Shown piece by piece: positions 57,881-64,000 of a stretch of 64,000 bases of DNA (its first letter is position 1; every line of letters starts with the position of its first letter). Both the position numbers and the translations under genes were made by a program. The DNA is taken from NCBI RefSeq assembly GCF_022921055.1, contig NZ_CP095061.1, positions 1,155,501 through 1,219,500 on the forward strand, in the 5' to 3' direction. The notes below the pieces were generated by a model that saw only the letters and a program-made list of their open reading frames with translations, was not told where the DNA came from and searched no databases. Source of the stretch: Hymenobacter volaticus. Lineage in GTDB: Bacteria; Bacteroidota; Bacteroidia; Cytophagales; Hymenobacteraceae.

Positions 57881-58098
57881 GTTAAAGAGAATGTAACTAG
57901 CTTGAAAGAAGCTGAGTAGTACACTTGAAGTAAAATTGCCGACAGTAAGAGCTTCTGTTTGATCGTGGTTAATTTGATCTGACAGTAAAATCGTACTTGT
58001 TCATCGCAAGCTTCTTTAAGTAAGCCTTTCAGCTGTAAGGTAAGTTAGTTCCAAAAGAAAGCCTCCCGCAATTCAATGCGCGGGAGGCTTTCTCTATT
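57881..58098 (+). ncRNA. Duplicated ~220-nt unit, copy B (candidate small RNA or decayed gene end)
   Basis: Second copy, 294 bp after the first, with the same blocks in the same order and spacing; the 3' hairpin region of ~37 nt is identical. The parts between blocks differ strongly, while the ends are conserved, as expected for structured RNA or for a transcript end under selection. Confidence 0.5.
58058..58093 (+). terminator. Terminator of copy B
   Basis: Same perfect hairpin as copy A: AAAGCCTCCCGC (58058-58069) / GCGGGAGGCTTT (58080-58091), then TCTCTATTT. Confidence 0.85.
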
Positions 58099-58135
58099 TA
58101 GAGCCTGCTATTCCTTTGAGCAAAAAAGAGTTCTT

Positions 58136-58182
58136 CTACAAACAAAAGCGCCGTCTCATGGAGGCGGCGCTTTTGTTTGTAG
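58136..58182. terminator. Strong bidirectional terminator beside lysS
   Basis: 22-bp stem from CTACAAACAAAAGCGCCG (58136) to CGGCGCTTTTGTTTGTAG (58182) with one wobble pair and a 3-nt loop; it ends lysS transcripts on the minus strand and anything entering from the left. Confidence 0.92.
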
Positions 58183-58195
58183 GCTACTAAATAAG

Positions 58196-59749
58196 CTACT
58201 CTGGTTTCGGTGCGTTTTCCGACTTGGTGTTTTCCGGCTTCATCTGCGGGAAGAATAACACGTCCTGAATCGAATTCGAATTAGTCATGATCATGCTTAG
58301 GCGGTCGATGCCAATGCCTAGGCCTGCTGTGGGCGGCATGCCGTACTCCAAAGCCCGCAAGAAATCCTCGTCGAGCACCATAGCCTCGGTATCACCACGC
58401 TTGCCAAGCTCTAGTTGCTCCTCGAACCGGGCACGCTGATCGATGGGGTCGTTGAGTTCCGAGAAGGCGTTGCAGATTTCTTTGCCATTGCAAATAGCCT
58501 CGAACCGCTCTACTAAGCCTGGCTTACTACGGTGCTTCTTTGCTAGCGGCGACATTTCCACCGGGTAATCAGTAATGAATGTCGGCTGAATCAGCTTGGG
58601 CTCTACATGCTCCCCAAAGATTTCATCGATGATCTTGGCTTTGCCCATGCTTGGGTCAAGACCAACGTTTAGGTCTTTGGCTGCCGCGCGCAACTCATCT
58701 TCCGACTTGCCATCAATGTTGAGGCCCGTAAAGTGCTCAATGGCTTCCGCCATCGTGAAGCGCTTCCAGGGGCGCTGGAAGTTGATGAGGTTTTCGCCAA
58801 CCTGCACTTCGGTTTGGCCATGCAGAGTTAGTGCTACCCGTTCCACCATTTCCTCTACCAAGTCCATCATCCAGTAGTAGTCTTTGTAGGCTACGTACAG
58901 CTCCATCTGCGTGAACTCTGGGTTGTGGAAGCGCGACATGCCCTCGTTGCGGAAGTCCTTGCTGAACTCATACACCCCATCGAAGCCACCCACAATCAGA
59001 CGCTTCAAGTACAGTTCGTTGGCAATGCGCAAGTACAGCGTCATGTCCAGCGTATTGTGGTGCGTTTTGAAGGGCCGTGCCGCCGCACCACCGTAGAGAG
59101 GCTGCAGAATTGGAGTTTCCACCTCCAAGTAGCCTTTGTCGTTGAGATAGTTGCGCATGGCTTGCACCAGTTGCGTCCGCTTAACGAAGGCATCACGCAC
59201 CTGCGGGTTTACCACTAGGTCCACATAGCGCTGGCGGTAACGCTGCTCGGGGTCAGTGAAAGCGTCATACGTCTTCTTTTCGCCAGTGGCTTCGTCTACA
59301 GCTTCGCGCACAACCGGCAGCGGGCGTAGGCTCTTGCTTAGAAATTTGAACTCCGTAACGTGGATAGATATTTCGCCGACCATCGTGGTGAACACGCGAC
59401 CTTTCACGCCCACGAAATCGCCAAGGTCTACCAGTTTTTTGAAGACGTTGTTGTAAAGCGTCTTGTCTTCGCCGGGACAAATTTCGTCGCGGTTTACATA
59501 GAGCTGGATCCGACCCGAAGCATCCATCAGTTCTGCAAACGATGCCTTCCCCATCACTCGCACCGACATGATCCGGCCCGCTAAGCTTACTTCCTGAAAG
59601 TTGTTGAGCTCCGGGTGGTAGTTGTCAAGAATTTCCTGAGCGTAGAAATTCACGTCGAACAACTCAGATGGATAGGGCTCAATACCTAGCTTGTGAAGCT
59701 CGTCGAGCTTGTTGCGGCGAATTATTTCCTGTTCGCTAAGATGGTGCAT
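58196..59749 (-). CDS. lysS: Lysyl-tRNA synthetase, class II
   Basis: 517 residues. N-terminal OB-fold anticodon-binding domain ([32 protein letters not shown]), motif 2 [23 protein letters not shown], and motif 3 [30 protein letters not shown]. The start [27 protein letters not shown] is typical. A short extra tail ([12 protein letters not shown]) follows motif 3. Monocistronic and essential. Confidence 0.96.
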   Translation of the reverse strand: MHHLSEQEIIRRNKLDELHKLGIEPYPSELFDVNFYAQEILDNYHPELNNFQEVSLAGRIMSVRVMGKASFAELMDASGRIQLYVNRDEICPGEDKTLYNNVFKKLVDLGDFVGVKGRVFTTMVGEISIHVTEFKFLSKSLRPLPVVREAVDEATGEKKTYDAFTDPEQRYRQRYVDLVVNPQVRDAFVKRTQLVQAMRNYLNDKGYLEVETPILQPLYGGAAARPFKTHHNTLDMTLYLRIANELYLKRLIVGGFDGVYEFSKDFRNEGMSRFHNPEFTQMELYVAYKDYYWMMDLVEEMVERVALTLHGQTEVQVGENLINFQRPWKRFTMAEAIEHFTGLNIDGKSEDELRAAAKDLNVGLDPSMGKAKIIDEIFGEHVEPKLIQPTFITDYPVEMSPLAKKHRSKPGLVERFEAICNGKEICNAFSELNDPIDQRARFEEQLELGKRGDTEAMVLDEDFLRALEYGMPPTAGLGIGIDRLSMIMTNSNSIQDVLFFPQMKPENTKSENAPKPE

Positions 59750-59894
59750 GGGGCAGGGTGTAAAAAGAAGGCCCGCACAGGGCCAAAAAGACGAACCGCA
59801 AAAATAGGACGGTCCGCTCGGCTAACCTAACCGGTACTTACCCATGATAGTTTTCAAGAGGTAAAGGCTGATTATGGCAACTGTCTACAAGCAA

Positions 59895-59923
59895 AAAGCG
59901 CCGCCCCAAGGGGACGGCGCTTT
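59895..59923 (-). terminator. Terminator after the 59968-60999 gene
   Basis: Stem AAAGCGCCG (59895-59903) / CGGCGCTTT (59915-59923) with inner CCC/GGG; A-run on the plus strand gives a T-run on the minus strand. Confidence 0.8.
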
Positions 59924-59967
59924 GGTGTATATGAAGTAAGGTCTAGCTATTAAGCGCAATGCAAAGC

Positions 59968-60999
59968 TTATGCCGCAATTCCCATCTGCGGGGCCGGAGC
60001 TTCACCAGTGATAGTAGGCTGCACGCGAGTACGTAAGCGCTGCTCTACAAAGCTGTGGCGTAAGTGCTTCGGCAGCTCATCAACCAGCTGCTGGTAGCGC
60101 TCTAAGCCTATAGCTTTGGCTACATATGTTTCGTGAATGCCGTTGAGGTAACTCACAATATTGAGCAGCGACTGATGAAAGAGCTTGAAGTCAATCTCCG
60201 CTTCGATGTAGCGCTCAATCTCGCGGCTGGTCTGCGAAATGCGTAAGCGGCCTAGCAGGTCGAAAATGGTAGTATAGCCTAAGCGCCACGTAATCTGCTG
60301 CCAGTGTGAAGCAGTCCATTTGTCGAGCACCTTGCCGGTCTTCTGGCTACGTAAAGCAGTGTTCGGGTTAGCCTGAACTTGCAAGCGCGTAATCTGCGCT
60401 TTCATCTTGCGAGTGGTACGCAAAAACTGACCGATCTGCGCCTGTGCATCAATCTCCTTGCTGGCAATGTTGAGCCCGGCTTTGTAGCCAGCCAACGGCA
60501 AGCGGTGAATGCTGAAGTCACCATACGCACCGGCTGCGTAGAATGAGATAGGGCGTGGGTATGCATTGCGCACTACCAAGCGTCCTACTTCGCGGCGTAT
60601 CAACGAAGGATTGTTGTTGCGCACACCGGCCGTAAACAGGAATGCTTGCAAGCCAGCCATGATGGTATGATACGCCTGTGGGAAAGTCCAGTGCAGAGCA
60701 TTGCGTAAGTAGTCTTCATCGCCTAGCTCGGCCGTAGAGCGTAGCGCATATTCAGTGCTCCAGCACGAATGCAGCAACTTAGTTACAGCCGTCAGGTCAG
60801 CTTCAGTAAGCTCGGCCTGGTGCGCCCGGAAGAAAGGTAAATGCTGCAAGCCGCCAGTAGCGTCGTCGGCCTCTTGAATGTGGTAGTTGATAGCGAAGAA
60901 ATAGTTGAGGAAAACCTGCGCCGGGATAGACTTGCGCCAGGTCTCGTCAGCTAGCTTCTGCTGCTCGTCCGTCACGAGCGGAATGATAGGTGTTTCCAT
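59968..60999 (-). CDS. Hypothetical helical protein
   Basis: 343 residues from the second ATG at 60999 (METPIIPLVTDEQQKLADETWRKSIP); another ATG lies 4 codons upstream. Mostly helical, cytoplasmic, with no known motif: RRTTRKMKAQITRLQ-like stretches (FLRTTRKMKAQITRLQVQANP) and HESYV-like HETYVAKAIGLERYQQL. Family not recognised. Monocistronic with its own terminator. Confidence 0.65.
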   Translation of the reverse strand: METPIIPLVTDEQQKLADETWRKSIPAQVFLNYFFAINYHIQEADDATGGLQHLPFFRAHQAELTEADLTAVTKLLHSCWSTEYALRSTAELGDEDYLRNALHWTFPQAYHTIMAGLQAFLFTAGVRNNNPSLIRREVGRLVVRNAYPRPISFYAAGAYGDFSIHRLPLAGYKAGLNIASKEIDAQAQIGQFLRTTRKMKAQITRLQVQANPNTALRSQKTGKVLDKWTASHWQQITWRLGYTTIFDLLGRLRISQTSREIERYIEAEIDFKLFHQSLLNIVSYLNGIHETYVAKAIGLERYQQLVDELPKHLRHSFVEQRLRTRVQPTITGEAPAPQMGIAA

Positions 61000-61199
61000 G
61001 TTCGTCATCATGCTAGTTTAACATGAAGGTATAGGTTATAGTTCTTATTTGCTAAAAATATTGGGTAAAAAATAGTGAAATTTACATGCTGACTATCAAC
61101 TAGTTATACCTTAAAATTACACTGTGTTATAGCCGCTATTTTAGGGTCGATTTGCTAAATAAAGTAACGATTGCCCTTGATATTAGTTCGACACAAATA

Positions 61200-61233
61200 A
61201 AAAGCCCCTGCAGCTATTGCTACAAGGGCTTTT
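61200..61233 (-). terminator. Terminator after the tail-specific protease gene
   Basis: Stem AAAAGCCC (61200-61207) / GGGCTTTT (61226-61233), A-rich on the left, T-rich on the minus strand. It lies just beyond the protease stop. Confidence 0.75.
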
Positions 61234-61294
61234 ATGTCAATCAGATTAGCTAGCGAGAAAGCAGTTAAGACCTTCTCAGTAGTTAAATGGCTGC

Positions 61295-63445
61295 TTACAT
61301 CTGATCTTTCACTACGGACACAGCTTCACGAAGCGTAATGTCTTTGTTGAGATTTTTAGTGAAGCGCGAAGCACGGTTGACTTCTACAGTGTCGGAACCT
61401 AGAGCGCGCAAATCAGCAGATAAAGGAGCAATAGCGATAGGAGCAGCCGCTTTCTGTGCAGCCTCATACTTATCAGACTCCGCTTTGTTGGTTTGCTGCT
61501 CAGCACGGTAAGCCGTCAGCTTCAACGATACTTTGGTATCGTCCTTACGCTTACGCATGCGCTGAGCCAACTCGTTTACGAGGCGGAAGCTTGGGCTAGC
61601 TGCTACACGAGCTTGGCTAGCAGTACGCAACTTTTCGGTAGCCGGCGCTTGCGCCCATGCACGGTAGCGGGCTGGAGTAATCTCATCCCACTTCAGCGGA
61701 TAATCCGACTCCTTCTCACCCTGATCAAGATAGCTGTAGGCGTCTGGCAGGATGATATCAGGTACAACACCTTTGAACTGAGTGGAGCCACCGTTGATGC
61801 GGTAGAATTTCTGCGTCGTTAGCTTCAACGAGCCGAAAGGCTTGATGCTGTTGAATTCGGCAGGAAGAGCATCATCGAGGTCGAAGATGCGCTGCACGGT
61901 GCCTTTACCATACGTGCTAGCCGCACCCATAATCACACCACGCTTATAATCCTGAATAGCCGCCGCCAGAATCTCGGAAGCTGAGGCGCTGTACTTATTT
62001 ACCAGTACCACCAGCGGACCGCTGTACTGGACGCGAGGGTCACGGTCGTTGAGTACGCTAGGTGCACCCTGAGGGCCCTTCACTTGCACCACTGGGCCGC
62101 TGTCGATAAACAGGCCTGCCATTTCTACAGCGTCTTGCAAAGAACCACCGCCATTGAAACGTAGATCAAGCACCACACCCGACACGTTCTCTTGCTTGAG
62201 TTTCTCTAGTTCTTTCTTCACGTCTTCGGCAGAGCTACGGCCACCGTTATCGTTGAAATCAGCATAAAAGGTAGGAAGCTTGATGTAACCAATTTTCTTA
62301 CCGGCATCATTGATGGTAGCCGACTGAGCAAAGGTTTCTTTGATCACTACGACGTCGCGAATGATAGAGATGATCTTGGTGCTGTTGTCGGGCTTCTTCA
62401 CCGTTAAGCGAACTTCGCTGCCCTTTTTGCCTTTGATCATGGTTACCGCCTTATCGAGGCGCATACCTTCTACCGATACTGGCTCGGCATCACCCTGAGC
62501 AACCCGGGAGATAATATCACCGGCTTTCAACTCGCCTTGACGGTAAGAAGCACTACCCGGGATAATATCAGACACCTTGATCTGGCCGTCCTTTTCTTGT
62601 AGGGAAGCACCAATGCCCTCGAAACGACCGGTCATGGCCTGGTCGAACGATTCTTTGTCGCGTGGAGCGAAGTACTCGGTGTGCGGGTCGTAGGTATTGG
62701 CAATAACGTTGGCATACATTGCCAAACGGTCGTTTGCATCGTTTTGAAGCAAATCGTTGAACTGATCGTCGAAGTACTTCAGCACCCGCTTGCGCGCTTC
62801 AATTTCCATTTCTGCAGGCGTACGAGTTGGCTCGGAGGTGGTAGCAGGAGAAGGAGTAACTGAAGTCGAAGCTAGTGGCTTGTCTTTCTTCTTTGCTTGG
62901 GCGTCCATCATTTCTGAAACGCGCACCAACGTCTGGTACTTCAAGAACTTGCGCCACTCCTCTCGCTGGGCAGACTTGTCGGCAGCGAAGCTGGCTTTAT
63001 CAGGCTCCGTCTCGAAAGTTTCTTCGGTAGTGAAGTCGAAAGGCTTGGTTAGGATGTCACGATACAACGCCTGCACGTCTTTCACGCGCTGATCGAGAAG
63101 GACATTGGTTTGGTCCATGAATTCGTGGGTACCACGCTTCACTTCCTCGTCAATATCGTTCTGGAATTTGGTGCGAAGCTGGGCCACGTCGGAGGCCAGT
63201 AAGAATTTCTTGTTGGAGTCTACACGCTTTAGATACAGATCAAAGACACGCTTAGAGAAGGTGTCATCAAGCTTTTCAGGCTGGTAGTGCATCGTAGTGA
63301 GGCCTTGCAGCATAGCCTGCACCAGCACGGCGTCCTTCTGGGGCGTCCGCGCATCACTACGACGGTAGAGCTTGTAGGAAGCCAGCACGAAAACTGCCAG
63401 CACCACCGCGGCATACAAGCCTATCTTGATTCGGGGAAAAGACAT
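61295..63445 (-). CDS. prc: Carboxy-terminal processing (tail-specific) protease
   Basis: 716 residues from ATG 63445, which starts a signal anchor (MSFPRIKIGLYAAVVLAVFVLASYKLY). N-terminal domain ~30-270 (TTMHYQPEKLDDTFSKRVFDLYLKRVDSNKKFLL is typical of Prc), PDZ (FEGIGASLQEKDGQIKVSDIIPGSASYRQGELKAGDIISRVAQG), and serine protease core with the Ser in VNKYSASASEILAAAIQDY and the Lys in ASTYGKGTVQRIF. Cleaves proteins from the C-terminus in the periplasm. A Ser/Thr/Pro linker (PLASTSVTPSPATTSEPTRT) precedes the PDZ part. Confidence 0.93.
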   Translation of the reverse strand: MSFPRIKIGLYAAVVLAVFVLASYKLYRRSDARTPQKDAVLVQAMLQGLTTMHYQPEKLDDTFSKRVFDLYLKRVDSNKKFLLASDVAQLRTKFQNDIDEEVKRGTHEFMDQTNVLLDQRVKDVQALYRDILTKPFDFTTEETFETEPDKASFAADKSAQREEWRKFLKYQTLVRVSEMMDAQAKKKDKPLASTSVTPSPATTSEPTRTPAEMEIEARKRVLKYFDDQFNDLLQNDANDRLAMYANVIANTYDPHTEYFAPRDKESFDQAMTGRFEGIGASLQEKDGQIKVSDIIPGSASYRQGELKAGDIISRVAQGDAEPVSVEGMRLDKAVTMIKGKKGSEVRLTVKKPDNSTKIISIIRDVVVIKETFAQSATINDAGKKIGYIKLPTFYADFNDNGGRSSAEDVKKELEKLKQENVSGVVLDLRFNGGGSLQDAVEMAGLFIDSGPVVQVKGPQGAPSVLNDRDPRVQYSGPLVVLVNKYSASASEILAAAIQDYKRGVIMGAASTYGKGTVQRIFDLDDALPAEFNSIKPFGSLKLTTQKFYRINGGSTQFKGVVPDIILPDAYSYLDQGEKESDYPLKWDEITPARYRAWAQAPATEKLRTASQARVAASPSFRLVNELAQRMRKRKDDTKVSLKLTAYRAEQQTNKAESDKYEAAQKAAAPIAIAPLSADLRALGSDTVEVNRASRFTKNLNKDITLREAVSVVKDQM

Positions 63446-63708
63446 GGAAAATCGAGTGAAATGGAGGAAAATCAATTGTAATAAAGCGCCGTTCTGATAC
63501 TTACGGCACCGTAGCAGCCCTGGTTAAACTAAAAACGCCGAAGGTTGATGAATAAGTGCCATCAGGCGCTGCTATTCTAAAAAACAAAGACAAAGAAGTA
63601 GCTAGAAAGTTGTCTGCTTTCTATGTCTTTGGAGTGCTAAAAACGGGCCAAAGAGCGATATATGCTATTTCGGCAGGTGCAGTAATTTACTGATTCTATC
63701 CAGACAAA

Positions 63709-63742
63709 AAAAGCCCCCTCCAAGAACTAGGAGGGGGCTTTT
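63709..63742 (-). terminator. Terminator after the partial glycine-rich gene
   Basis: Perfect 12-bp stem AAAAGCCCCCTC (63709-63720) / GAGGGGGCTTTT (63731-63742), with A-run before it (T-run on the minus strand). Confidence 0.88.
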
Positions 63743-63762
63743 GAGGATGAGCTACTTAGCGA

Positions 63763-64000
63763 CTAGTACCGACGTACTTTGTCACCGTTGCTGCGACGGA
63801 ACTCCTCTTCGAAGTAACGAGCATCTTCGTCGTTGCGTGGGTTAACACCCATTACAATGCCGCCATTTTTGATATCGGATTCGTACTCTTTAGCGTGCTC
63901 CTCAGGAATACCCGAGCCTACCAGTGCACCTACAAGGCCACCCGTCAGACCACCGGCACCAGCACCAGCCAAGGCTGCTGCAATAGGACCAGCAATAATC
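63763..64000 (-). CDS. Glycine-rich general-stress-like membrane protein, C-terminal part
   Basis: Partial: the frame is open to base 64000, so the start is outside. Visible ~79 residues: IIAGPIAAALAGAGAGGLTGGLVGALVGSGIPEEHAKEYESDIKNGGIVMGV. The glycine-zipper helix followed by GIPEEHAKEYESDIKNGGI is typical of the YflT/GSP17M-type general stress proteins of Bacteroidota (helix, then an alpha/beta tail GIVMGVNPRNDEDARYF). Function unknown. Confidence 0.7.
   Translation of the reverse strand, partial: IIAGPIAAALAGAGAGGLTGGLVGALVGSGIPEEHAKEYESDIKNGGIVMGVNPRNDEDARYFEEEFRRSNGDKVRRY

Noticed and set aside
1..64000. tRNA/rRNA genes, CRISPR arrays, transposases, prophage
   Set aside because: Looked for T-loop and cloverleaf patterns, spaced identical repeats and transposase or integrase motifs; none was found by eye. 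A dedicated search could still reveal a short tRNA.

Overview
The window looks like a chromosome segment of a Bacteroidota bacterium, most likely Hymenobacteraceae (Hymenobacter-like). The reasons are a SusC/SusD pair, a C-terminal type IX secretion sorting domain, the order OstA-like - BamD - RNA polymerase omega-like - CoaC/CoaB - DUF4835 - RecN that is typical of the phylum, starts without clear Shine-Dalgarno sequences (several GTG/TTG), and moderately high GC coding DNA with AT-rich spacers. No rRNA, tRNA, CRISPR array, transposase or prophage was seen.

Layout. 1-7.5 kb: housekeeping block (OstA/LptA-like, bamD, rpoZ-like, coaC, coaB, DUF4835, recN, fabI). 7.8-30 kb: accessory genes, mostly single units separated by hairpin terminators: an acyltransferase, a CYP152-type peroxygenase P450, a TerB-like protein, a methyltransferase, a serine hydrolase with a secretion tag, an FAD dehydrogenase, an AT-rich GT-C-like membrane protein, a GT32-type glycosyltransferase, a metallophosphatase, alpha/beta hydrolases and an MsbA-like ABC exporter. 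30-38.5 kb: M20 peptidase, SusD, SusC and a divergent M28 peptidase, which together suggest a peptide-uptake locus. 40.8-53.1 kb: a complete branched-chain amino acid cluster, leuA-leuC-leuD-leuB then ilvE-ilvD-ilvB-ilvN-ilvC-ilvA, all on the plus strand. It takes threonine and pyruvate to Ile, Val and Leu. 53-64 kb: dienelactone hydrolase, glycosyltransferase, cupin, Kazal-domain lipoprotein, two YtxH-family stress proteins, a duplicated non-coding unit, lysS, a hypothetical gene, a tail-specific protease and the end of a glycine-rich protein.

Main discoveries. (1) Between leuB and ilvE there is a 19-codon reading frame with nine consecutive Leu/Val/Ile codons, followed by a hairpin and a T-rich tract just before ilvE. 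It looks like a transcription attenuator controlling the ilv half. (2) Downstream of the YtxH genes a ~220-nt unit occurs twice in tandem, each copy ending in the same strong terminator. They may be paired small RNAs or decayed gene ends. (3) Long palindromic repeats of one family lie after rpoZ, between ilvB and ilvN, and between ilvC and ilvA.

Data-quality warning. Ten otherwise intact genes are broken by 14 apparent single-base losses, mostly in short G or C runs (for example recN, fabI, P450, M20 peptidase). All have the same sign, and adding one base restores the family sequence every time. This pattern fits homopolymer under-calling in the assembly better than real gene decay. These genes are annotated over their full restored span.
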